Origin: Rossellomorea marisflavi
Lineage (GTDB): Bacteria; Bacillota; Bacilli; Bacillales; Bacillaceae_B
Direction: 5' to 3'
Length of the DNA stretch: 64,000 bases
Assembly (NCBI RefSeq): GCF_001274775.1
Contig: NZ_LGUE01000001.1
Span: 1,399,705 to 1,463,704 of the forward strand
A program made the translations under genes and the position numbers. Shown here one piece after another: positions 57,418 through 64,000 of the stretch. Numbering within the stretch: the first letter of the stretch is position 1; every line of letters starts with the position of its first letter. The notes under the pieces were generated by a model, which did no database searches, was not told where the DNA came from, and saw only the letters and a program-made list of their open reading frames with translations.

Positions 57418-57704
57418 GATCAGATCCCCCTAACATTTTTTCCATCTTCTACTATATCGATGTCTGCAGATTTTGACAATAGGGAGTTACCCCTGTCGGA
57501 ATATGTCTATACACAGGAAACCCGGTACTCTATTACTATGCCCCGCGCTGCACCGGTATTCATGACTCCTGCTAGATTCGTTAACTTTTTGTGTATGAAG
57601 TGTTAAAATAATTCTATTGCACGCATTCCGCGCATCAGATTTTCATGTATCAACGGAAAACTTTTCAGAAAGACCGTTGCATTTCGAGGAGGAATAAAAC
57701 CATT

Positions 57705-58256
57705 ATGATTACAATGAAAGATATCATCCGTGAAGGCCATCCTTCCCTCACATCAGTGGCACAGGAAGTGACATTGCCGCCTTCAAAGGAGGATAAAGAG
57801 ATCCTCTCAAGCCTTCTTGAGTATGTTAAAAACAGTCAGGATCCGGAGCTTTCCGCACAGTACGGATTAAGGCCGGGCATAGGCCTTGCTGCTCCCCAGA
57901 TCAATGTCCTTAAACGGATGATCGCCGTTAACGTGAGGGACGGTGAGCGCCTTTACAGCTATGCGCTCTTCAATCCCAAGATCATCAGTCATTCCATCGA
58001 AAAAGCTTTTCTTACGTCAGGTGAAGGATGCTTGTCTGTTGACCGGAACGTTCCGGGATTCGTTCCAAGGTATGCCCGCGTGACGGTAAAAGGGTGGGAC
58101 GTGGACGGCAACGAAGTCAAAATCCGCCTGAAAGGACTGGCAGCCATCGTATTCCAGCATGAAATCGATCACCTGAACGGCGTGATGTTCTATGACCATA
58201 TCGATCATGAACATCCGTTCGAACCGATTCCGGACGCCATCCCCATTGAACGATAA
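57705..58256 (+). CDS. defB: Peptide deformylase
   Basis: The enzyme removes the formyl group from the N-terminal Met of new proteins. The 183-residue protein has the three motifs GIGLAAPQ near residue 58, EGCLSVDRNVPG near residue 108 and QHEIDHLNG near residue 154 (Cys and two His as metal ligands). The insert length places it in the Gram-positive type 2 group (YkrB). The start gives MITMKDIIREGHP, as in B. subtilis YkrB; ATG 57645 is rejected. AGGAGG lies 12 bases upstream, rather far. Confidence 0.95.
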   Translation: MITMKDIIREGHPSLTSVAQEVTLPPSKEDKEILSSLLEYVKNSQDPELSAQYGLRPGIGLAAPQINVLKRMIAVNVRDGERLYSYALFNPKIISHSIEKAFLTSGEGCLSVDRNVPGFVPRYARVTVKGWDVDGNEVKIRLKGLAAIVFQHEIDHLNGVMFYDHIDHEHPFEPIPDAIPIER

Positions 58257-58261
58257 TCGTG

Positions 58262-58296
58262 AAAAAGGACTCCCCGTTGTTCAGGGGAGTCCTTTT
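58262..58296. terminator. Bidirectional terminator between defB and ykrA
   Basis: AAAAAGGACTCCCC pairs with GGGGAGTCCTTTT around GTTGTTCA. Confidence 0.9.
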
Positions 58297-58303
58297 CTGT
58301 TAG

Positions 58304-59074
58304 TTATATCAGGCCCAGTTTACTAAGCGCTTTAGAGATGCCCTCATCTGCTACATCCGCCGTCACGAGGTCGGCATGCCGCTTCAGCTCTTCCACGGCA
58401 TTCCCCATGGCAACACCCGTTCCGACGCCCTTGATCATTTCAATATCGTTCAACCCGTCTCCGAAGGCATATACATCCTCCATCCGGAATCCGAGCTTGT
58501 CGATCATCCGTTTGATCCCTTCTGCTTTTGATCCCCCGTCAGGCAGAATGTCCATGGAATGTTCATGCCATCTGATAAAGGAGAATTCCGGGTAGTTTTC
58601 GCGGTAAAACATCTCTTCCTCTTCATCACAGAATAGAAGTGATTGATAGATGTCTCTTCCCTTATAGAACTCGGGCTGGCATTCAGGATGGGTGAACTTG
58701 AGGCTTGCCATGCTCTTATTGATATATTCATCATCTTCATGATTGGCCTTCATCGTTTCATGATCAAGATGGACGACGGGATGCCCCTTGGCTTCCGAGT
58801 CTTCCAACAGGGCTTCAAGACGGCCGGTATCAAGTGGATTCGTATAGATGACGTTGTTCTCGAATACAACATATTGTCCGTTGAAGGAAACATAAGAATC
58901 GATGCCGAGTTCTTCCCTCAAGGGTTCATACATGAATGGTGCACGCCCCGTGGCGATGGCTACAAACGTCCCATTTTCCTTGAGGCGGCTGATGGCCTCC
59001 TTCGTGGAGGATGGGAGTTTTTTATCGTGGTCGAGCAGTGTTCCGTCTATATCAAAAAAAACGATCTTCGACAT
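58304..59074 (-). CDS. ykrA: Cof-type HAD-IIB hydrolase YkrA
   Basis: This 256-residue HAD phosphatase has motif I FFDIDGTLLDHDKK at residues 5-18 (nucleophile Asp), motif II IATGRAP near residue 40 and motif IV AFGDGLNDIEMI near residue 208. The C2B cap domain lies between. The substrate is probably a sugar phosphate or FMN-like phosphate. Its place beside def matches ykrA. Confidence 0.9.
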   Translation of the reverse strand: MSKIVFFDIDGTLLDHDKKLPSSTKEAISRLKENGTFVAIATGRAPFMYEPLREELGIDSYVSFNGQYVVFENNVIYTNPLDTGRLEALLEDSEAKGHPVVHLDHETMKANHEDDEYINKSMASLKFTHPECQPEFYKGRDIYQSLLFCDEEEEMFYRENYPEFSFIRWHEHSMDILPDGGSKAEGIKRMIDKLGFRMEDVYAFGDGLNDIEMIKGVGTGVAMGNAVEELKRHADLVTADVADEGISKALSKLGLI

Positions 59075-59235
59075 TATGACTCTCCTCTTTCTAGTAATGG
59101 AATAACAAAATGGTAAGACGTTGATAAAGGTACGCTTTCACTGCTAAATTGTCAATGGATGCCGCAACCGCTTCATTTACTATATTTAACCATGTAAGAG
59201 ATAAGAGAAATTCCGTACAATAAAGGTAAGGCATC

Positions 59236-59264
59236 TTTACTTCAAGCCTTTTTCTCGGTAAAAT
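59236..59264 (+). promoter_or_regulatory. Promoter of the small peptide gene
   Basis: TTTACT (59236-59241), a 17-base spacer and TAAAAT (59259-59264) match 4/6 and 5/6. The predicted start falls almost at the ribosome site AAGGAG (59271-59276). Confidence 0.55.
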
Positions 59265-59285
59265 ATAGGTAAGGAGTGATCATCC

Positions 59286-59357
59286 ATGTTCAAGAAGCTG
59301 CGTAAAAAGCTTATGAAACAGTGGAAAGAGTTGCTTAAAAAAAAGACGATCGCTTAA
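59286..59357 (+). CDS. Possible 23-residue Lys-rich amphipathic peptide
   Basis: The frame begins MFKKLRKKLMKQWKELL and ends KKKTIA, with ten Lys/Arg and alternating hydrophobic residues, as in an amphipathic helix. AAGGAG lies nine bases before the ATG and a credible promoter precedes it. It is too short for standard gene callers and I know no family for it. A second tiny frame (59374-59412) follows but is less convincing. It could be a membrane-active or regulatory peptide; this is inference. Confidence 0.45.
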   Translation: MFKKLRKKLMKQWKELLKKKTIA

Positions 59358-59685
59358 ATGAAGGAGTCCATCTACATGCATGTCATACTGTCACTTTTCA
59401 TAAGCAGGGACTGATGCCGTTTTGGGAGTCTTTTCTCCAAGAATGGATCCGTTCCTGCTCTTTATGTGCATGGAATCTTGATAAAACTTTATTTAATAGG
59501 AAGAATCCTTTATAATTCATACTATACATATTCATGATAGAGATCCCGGGCCGCTGTCGCCCATTGGAATGAAATGATCTATTTATGGGTAAACCGTATG
59601 GTAACAACCCACACATTATGTTGATAACTTTTTTATCATAGAGGAAAGTTAAAGTTTTGAAAACGGATAAGGAGAGAGAAAACAC
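59358..59685. other. Intergenic region before rpoY-rnjA
   Basis: No convincing CDS; a minus-strand frame at 59398-59709 overlaps rpoY and looks spurious. A TATAAT at 59511-59516 may be the -10 of rpoY-rnjA. An inverted repeat TTGATAA...TTATCAT at 59621-59639 lies in the expected leader. Confidence 0.5.
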
Positions 59686-59892
59686 ATGATTTACAAAGTA
59701 TTTTATCAAAAGAGTAAAGAAGAAGTGCCTGTTCGCGAATGCACTGACTCTCTTTACATCGAAGCAGATTCAGAGCGTGAGGTACGCCTCAAGCTGAAAG
59801 ACAAACCGTACAACATCGAATTCGTGCAAAAGCTCGAGGGCGCTTTTCTAGAACACGAGAAAAACCAAGAATCATTCGAGCTTGAGCAATAA
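59686..59892 (+). CDS. rpoY: RNA polymerase epsilon subunit
   Basis: This 68-residue protein matches RpoY (YkzG): [20 protein letters not shown], then [20 protein letters not shown]. It is a small auxiliary subunit of Firmicute RNA polymerase. AAGGAGAGAGAAAACAC precedes the ATG. rnjA starts four bases after its stop, the conserved rpoY-rnjA pair. Confidence 0.95.
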   Translation: MIYKVFYQKSKEEVPVRECTDSLYIEADSEREVRLKLKDKPYNIEFVQKLEGAFLEHEKNQESFELEQ

Positions 59893-59896
59893 TCGG

Positions 59897-61564
59897 ATGA
59901 AATTTGTCAAGAATGACCAGACTGCAGTATTTGCCCTCGGTGGTCTAGGTGAAATCGGTAAAAACACATACGCTGTACAGTTCCAGGATGAAATCATCCT
60001 AATCGATGCAGGGGTCAAATTCCCTGAGGACGAACTCCTCGGCATCGACTATGTGATCCCTGACTATACGTATCTCGTTAAAAACGTAGATAAAATCAAG
60101 GGACTTTTCATCACTCACGGTCACGAAGATCACATCGGGGGGATTCCGTACCTCCTTCGCGAGCTGAACATTCCGATCTATAGCGGAAAGCTCGCCATGG
60201 GATTGATCAAGAATAAACTTGAAGAGCACGGACTTCTCCGTAATGCCAAGCTCAACATCATCCAGGAAGATGATGTGATCAAGTTCCGGAAAACGTCCGT
60301 CACGTTCTTCCGCACCACACACAGCATCCCGGATTCTTACGGGATCGTGGTCAAGACGCCTCCGGGCAATGTCGTTCACACAGGTGACTTCAAATTTGAC
60401 TTCACTCCTGTAGGGGAACCTGCCAACCTGACCAAAATGGCGGAAATCGGAAAAGAAGGCGTGCTATGCCTACTTTCCGACAGTACGAATGCTGAGGTCC
60501 CGAACTTTACAATGAGCGAACGCAAAGTAGGCGAAAGCATCGACGATATCTTCAGGAAAGTGGACGGCCGCGTTATTTTTGCTACATTCGCATCCAACAT
60601 CCACCGCCTGCAGCAGGTTGTCGAAGCGGCAGTCTATCACAACCGTAAAGTCGCTGTATTCGGCCGAAGCATGGAGGCGGCCATCACCATCGGCCAGGAG
60701 CTTGGATACATCAATGCGCCGAAGGAAACCTTCATCGAACATAATCAAATCAATCGGTTGCCTGCGAATGAAGTGGCCATCCTTTGTACGGGTTCTCAAG
60801 GGGAACCGATGGCTGCCCTATCCCGTATCGCAAACGGTACACATCGTCAGATCCAGATTCAACCGGGTGACACTGTCGTCTTCTCATCTTCACCGATCCC
60901 TGGAAACACGATCAGTGTAAACCGTACGATCAACCTTCTATACCGTGCAGGAGCAGAAGTGGTCCACGGACCACTCAGCAATATCCATACATCCGGACAC
61001 GGTGGACAACAAGAAATGAAGCTCATGCTTCGTCTGATGAACCCTACATTCTTCATGCCGATTCACGGTGAATATCGCATGCAGAAGATGCACGCTCAGC
61101 TTGGCGTCGACTGTGGAGTAGACCCTGATAACTGCTTCATCATGGATAATGGTGATGTACTTGCCCTCAGCAGCGACTCTGCTCAGGTGGCTGGGAAGAT
61201 TCCTTCAGGGAATGTTTACATCGATGGAAGTGGAATCGGTGACATCGGAAACATCGTCCTCCGTGATCGCCGCATCCTTTCAGAAGAAGGGCTGGTCATC
61301 GTCGTGGTCAGCATCAATATGAAGGACTTCAAGATTGCTTCCGGTCCGGATCTGATTTCTCGCGGATTTGTTTATATGCGTGAATCTGGGGACTTGATCA
61401 ACGAAGCGCAAACCTTGATTTCCAAACACCTGAACAAGGTGCTAGAAAGAAGGACTACTCAATGGTCTGAAATCAAGAATGAAATCACCGACACACTGGC
61501 TCCTTTCTTATACGAAAAAACCAAACGTCGTCCAATGATCCTTCCGATCATCATGGAAGTCTGA
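59897..61564 (+). CDS. rnjA: Ribonuclease J1
   Basis: RNase J1 is a 5'-3' exo- and endoribonuclease central to mRNA decay and rRNA maturation. The 555-residue protein has the metallo-beta-lactamase zinc motif [10 protein letters not shown] (H74, H76, D78, H79), the HTGDFKFD segment, the beta-CASP motifs in DSTNAEVP and FGRSMEAA, and the PIHGEYRM segment. ATG 59897 gives [16 protein letters not shown], as in B. subtilis; ribosome binding is weak, so translation is likely coupled to rpoY. A structured repeat follows the stop codon. Confidence 0.97.
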   Translation: MKFVKNDQTAVFALGGLGEIGKNTYAVQFQDEIILIDAGVKFPEDELLGIDYVIPDYTYLVKNVDKIKGLFITHGHEDHIGGIPYLLRELNIPIYSGKLAMGLIKNKLEEHGLLRNAKLNIIQEDDVIKFRKTSVTFFRTTHSIPDSYGIVVKTPPGNVVHTGDFKFDFTPVGEPANLTKMAEIGKEGVLCLLSDSTNAEVPNFTMSERKVGESIDDIFRKVDGRVIFATFASNIHRLQQVVEAAVYHNRKVAVFGRSMEAAITIGQELGYINAPKETFIEHNQINRLPANEVAILCTGSQGEPMAALSRIANGTHRQIQIQPGDTVVFSSSPIPGNTISVNRTINLLYRAGAEVVHGPLSNIHTSGHGGQQEMKLMLRLMNPTFFMPIHGEYRMQKMHAQLGVDCGVDPDNCFIMDNGDVLALSSDSAQVAGKIPSGNVYIDGSGIGDIGNIVLRDRRILSEEGLVIVVVSINMKDFKIASGPDLISRGFVYMRESGDLINEAQTLISKHLNKVLERRTTQWSEIKNEITDTLAPFLYEKTKRRPMILPIIMEV

Positions 61565-61577
61565 TCCATTATAAAAG

Positions 61578-61850
61578 GGCTGAGACACACGTGCTTTAGT
61601 CATAATAAAATCCGGACTACTTTCCCACAGATAGGGCAAAGTAGTCCGGATTTTTCATTTGTTTCATGAGCTTTTAAGATTCTTGCGTTTGATTGAAGTG
61701 CAAGACGAAAAGACCCCTGCAGGAAAGAGCAGCTGATGGGAGAAGGCCTGACGAGGAGGCTCACTGGCTGCCCGCGGAAAGCGTAGTCTTGCACGTAAAT
61801 CATGAGTGGTATTAAGAACCTACACTGATTGTGTTTGTCATTACATGGTC
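61578..61850. repeat. Composite palindromic repeat, copy 2
   Basis: This copy shares with copy 1 the left part (GCTGAGACA, TTAGTCATA), a hairpin in the same position and the core (61698-61794) with the same 9-bp ends GTGCAAGAC/GTCTTGCAC. Inside, GCAGC pairs with GCTGC where copy 1 has GTAGC with GCTAC, a compensatory change. The right flank (ATCATGAG, CCTACACTGAT, GTGTT) is shared too. It lies directly after rnjA. Confidence 0.85.
61607..61654. terminator. Hairpin of repeat copy 2, likely the rnjA terminator
   Basis: AAAATCCGGACTACTTT (61607-61623) pairs perfectly over 17 bases with AAAGTAGTCCGGATTTT (61638-61654), then TCATTT. It starts 43 bases after the rnjA stop. Confidence 0.8.
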
Positions 61851-61878
61851 ACTTTTTGTATGCTAGAATCCCCTATCA

Positions 61879-61919
61879 AAAAAAAGGATGGCCCGCGTAA
61901 GCAGTCGGCCATCCTTTTA
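61879..61919 (-). terminator. Terminator of ktrC
   Basis: AAAAGGATGGCC pairs with GGCCATCCTTTT. On the minus strand a TTTTTTTT run follows. Confidence 0.88.
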
Positions 61920-61928
61920 CTATAAGCT

Positions 61929-62591
61929 TTATGTCCACAGGATTTTTTTTTCAAAGCGGTTGATATCGGTGTCCGCACCGATCACGATGAGGATATCCCC
62001 TTCCTGTATCTCTTCTTCTGCCTGGGGAGACACGATGATATCCCGGTCCCTTTTGATTGCCACGATATTGATCCCGTATTTTGCCCGGATATCAAGGTCG
62101 ATCAAGCTGTTCCCGCTGAGCTTCTCATTGGCAACAAGCTCGACGATGGAATGTTCGTCCGACAGCTCCAGGTAATCCAGCACATTATTCGAAACGATAT
62201 TATGGGCGATCCTTCTACCCATATCCCTCTCAGGGTGAACCACCTGATTGGCACCGATCTTCCTCAGGACCTTTTCATGGTAGTCATTCTGGGCCTTGAC
62301 GGTGATCTTCTTCACACCGATCTCCTTCAGCATGATGGTGGTGAGGATGCTTGACTGTATATTATCCCCGATGGCAACAATCACGTGATCGAAGTTGCGG
62401 ATCCCGAGGCTCTTGAGGACCGACTCGTCGGTCGAATCCGCCACGACAGCATGTGAAGCGGTGGAGGAAAATTCATTCACTTTATCCTCATCCATATCGA
62501 TGGCCATCACCTCCATCCCCTGATCGGCGAGGGAGCGTACGATGCTCCCTCCGAAACGACCCAAACCGATGACAACAAACTCTTTTTTCAT
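61929..62591 (-). CDS. ktrC: Potassium uptake regulatory subunit KtrC
   Basis: KtrC is the cytosolic RCK ring subunit that gates a KtrD-type membrane channel in response to nucleotides; the RCK_C domain binds c-di-AMP in relatives. The 220-residue protein has an RCK_N Rossmann motif GLGRFGGSIVRSL at residues 8-20 and an RCK_C domain from about residue 135 (SIVELVANEKLSG). The membrane partner is not in the window. It matches ykqB by order. A possible extended -10 (TGCTAAAAT) lies at 62620-62628. Confidence 0.92.
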   Translation of the reverse strand: MKKEFVVIGLGRFGGSIVRSLADQGMEVMAIDMDEDKVNEFSSTASHAVVADSTDESVLKSLGIRNFDHVIVAIGDNIQSSILTTIMLKEIGVKKITVKAQNDYHEKVLRKIGANQVVHPERDMGRRIAHNIVSNNVLDYLELSDEHSIVELVANEKLSGNSLIDLDIRAKYGINIVAIKRDRDIIVSPQAEEEIQEGDILIVIGADTDINRFEKKILWT

Positions 62592-62667
62592 CTCCCATAC
62601 CCCCTATTTTGCTATCCTTATTTTAGCATAAAATCCCGGTGAGTATAATTGGTCAGCTGCTAGGGGA

Positions 62668-63681
62668 TTATTTTTTCCCTTTCACATAATCTGCGTCGAA
62701 TAAAAACAGGCGCATCAACAGATACAGGGATGGAATCAGCAGCAGCAAGCCGGCAATGAATACGATGATAAGGGCCGTCCCCATCACTTCGTTCGTTACA
62801 CTTGAACCAATGGTGATAAAAGGCTTCAGGATATACGGCAAATGGGAGGCACCGTACCCGAAGAAAGCGAAAAAGAATTGAAGCATGACCGAAATGAAGG
62901 CTAGGCCGAATTGTTTGCGGCGATAGATAAGCCATGTGGCGAGAGCAAAGAATAATAGGGATAGGCCGAACATCCACCAAATATCCATCGCATTCATAAA
63001 ATGCTCTTCGTTGTGATTCTTCAAGGACCAGAAAACCCATAGGCTCGCAATAATCGTAGGTGGGCTCCAGAAAAGGGCAAATTTCCTCAAAATCTCCCTG
63101 GAGGCCATATCCCCTGCCCTATTGGCATAGTAAGTCAAAAATGCCGCTGAAATGAATAGGACTGAAACGATTGACAAAAATACGACACTCCATGAGTAGG
63201 GACTGGTCAGAAGCTTTCCGGCCAGGAATGTCACGCCGTCATCGGTTTCCTTTAGGAAGCCTCCTTCGGATATGGTGAGCGCCGTGGATAAAGACGCCGG
63301 TATCAACAACCCCGTGGCCCCGTAAATGAACAAGTAACCTATGTTTTCCTTCGATCCGTAGTTACTGAATGCATAAAAGCTTCCCCGTATTGCGAGGAGG
63401 ATGATGGCCACGCTTCCCGGGATGAGGAGGGCCGTCCCGTAATAATAGGCGGTATCCGGAAAGAATCCTACCAGACCGACGAAGAAAAATACGAAAAATA
63501 CGTTGGTCACCTCCCATACCGGTGACAGATATCTGCTGATGAGCGCATTCATCGTGTGTTCCTTCCCTTTCATCCGGGCATAGAAGGCAAAGAAACCGGC
63601 ACCGAAATCGATCGATGCTACAATGAGATACCCATACAAAAAGATCCACAGGACGGAGATCCCGATCACTTCCAAACTCAT
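62668..63681 (-). CDS. cydB: Cytochrome bd-type quinol oxidase subunit II
   Basis: This 337-residue membrane protein with about nine helices is the CydB-like subunit. It resembles YthB, the second bd-type oxidase of Bacillus, more than CydB proper; that is from memory. Features include LYGYLIVASIDFGAGFFAFY near residue 15 and SPVWEVTNVFFVFFFVG near residue 53, both typical. Its ATG lies three bases from the cydA stop, so the two are one operon. Confidence 0.87.
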   Translation of the reverse strand: MSLEVIGISVLWIFLYGYLIVASIDFGAGFFAFYARMKGKEHTMNALISRYLSPVWEVTNVFFVFFFVGLVGFFPDTAYYYGTALLIPGSVAIILLAIRGSFYAFSNYGSKENIGYLFIYGATGLLIPASLSTALTISEGGFLKETDDGVTFLAGKLLTSPYSWSVVFLSIVSVLFISAAFLTYYANRAGDMASREILRKFALFWSPPTIIASLWVFWSLKNHNEEHFMNAMDIWWMFGLSLLFFALATWLIYRRKQFGLAFISVMLQFFFAFFGYGASHLPYILKPFITIGSSVTNEVMGTALIIVFIAGLLLLIPSLYLLMRLFLFDADYVKGKK

Positions 63682-63684
63682 ATC

Positions 63685-64000
63685 CTATTCCTCCTTCCGG
63701 TTGGCTGGGAACCTTTTCTCAAGTTCCGCTTCTGCAGGTTTGTTTTTGAACATCCTGATGAGGACGACCACACACAAGATGCCGAGCATCAAGTAAAGGG
63801 CCAGGAACATGGCGAAAATCCAGGCGACGCCATCTGCATGGGTGGCTGCCTCGGCAATCTTCATATATCCCCTGAGGATCCAAGGCTGTCTTCCGACTTC
63901 TGCGTAGATCCATCCGAATTCAATGGCAAGCATGGCGAGTGGCCCACTTGCAACGATGCCCCATAGGAGCGGTTTATTGAATTCATTCCCCTTCTTCCAT
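63685..64000 (-). CDS. cydA: Cytochrome bd-type quinol oxidase subunit I, C-terminal part
   Basis: The last 104 codons or so are visible; the 5' part lies beyond base 64000. The frame enters with WKKGNEFNKPLLWG and contains LAIEFGWIYAEVGRQPWILRG, the conserved GRQPW segment of CydA/YthA. A last membrane helix (AWIFAMFLALYLMLGILCVVVLI) and a polar tail follow. CydA oxidises menaquinol and carries haems b and d (or b in the cyanide-insensitive type). Confidence 0.88.
   Translation of the reverse strand, partial: WKKGNEFNKPLLWGIVASGPLAMLAIEFGWIYAEVGRQPWILRGYMKIAEAATHADGVAWIFAMFLALYLMLGILCVVVLIRMFKNKPAEAELEKRFPANRKEE

Noticed and set aside
59374..59412. 12-codon frame after the small peptide gene
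   Set aside because: It has AAGGAG at a workable distance but is too short to judge; not listed as a gene.
59398..59709. 103-codon minus-strand frame before rpoY
   Set aside because: Overlaps the rpoY start on the other strand, has no plausible ribosome site and no domain-like sequence.

Overview
The window is a chromosomal stretch of an endospore-forming, bacillithiol-producing member of the Bacillaceae. The evidence is bshC, sporulation genes (ylbJ, gerR, a ytvI-type gene, ylaJ), strong AGGAGG ribosome binding sites, frequent TTG/GTG starts and gene order. Read backwards, the order ktrC - rnjA - rpoY - ykrA - def - ykyA - pdhABCD - slp - SR1 - speA - yktA - yktB - ykzI - suhB - ylaF - typA - ylaH - ylaI - ylaJ - ylaK - ylaL - glsA - ylaN - ftsW - pycA - ctaA / ctaBCDEFG - ylbA - ylbC - ylbD - ylbE - ylbF - ylbG - rsmD - coaD - ylbJ - ylbK - ylbL - tmcAL - ylbN - rpmF - ylbO - ylbP - panE - bshC matches the Bacillus subtilis ykq-yla-ylb-yll region, recalled from memory. 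The species is not B. subtilis; a Rossellomorea/Bacillus sensu lato relative is a guess.

Region by region: 1-2.7 kb holds bshC (cut by the window edge), a DUF3397 gene and panE. 2.8-6.1 kb is a three-gene acyl-CoA carboxylase operon (yngE, yngHB, yngHA) with a perfect-consensus CcpA cre site upstream. 6.2-9.3 kb has ylbP, gerR, an enoyl-CoA hydratase and ylbN-rpmF behind a perfect TTGACA-17-TATAAT promoter. 9.3-21.5 kb is the ylb cluster: tRNA acetate ligase, checkpoint protease, sporulation proteins, coaD, rsmD, the RicF subunit and several unknown small genes. 21.5-30.7 kb carries an Eis-like acetyltransferase and the cytochrome caa3 oxidase genes with assembly factors and heme O/A synthases. 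30.7-45.8 kb contains pyruvate carboxylase, ftsW, ylaN, glutaminase, the yla genes, typA, suhB and the ykt genes. 45.8-57.4 kb has a nitronate-monooxygenase-like protein, speA, the dual-function RNA SR1 with its peptide SR1P, a NodB deacetylase, slp, the pyruvate dehydrogenase operon and ykyA. 57.7-64 kb has def, ykrA, a possible 23-residue peptide gene, rpoY-rnjA, ktrC and a cytochrome bd oxidase (cydA cut by the right edge).

The content is mostly core metabolism: pyruvate entry to the TCA cycle (pdh, pycA), terminal oxidases (caa3, bd), carbon-catabolite control (cre-like sites, SR1) and RNA turnover (RNase J1, epsilon subunit, RicF). No insertion sequence, prophage, CRISPR array, rRNA or tRNA gene was seen, and no obvious new multi-gene system. 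The most interesting material is non-coding or very small: two copies of a structured ~100-bp palindromic repeat with compensatory changes, the SR1/SR1P locus, and a short lysine-rich peptide gene with its own promoter.
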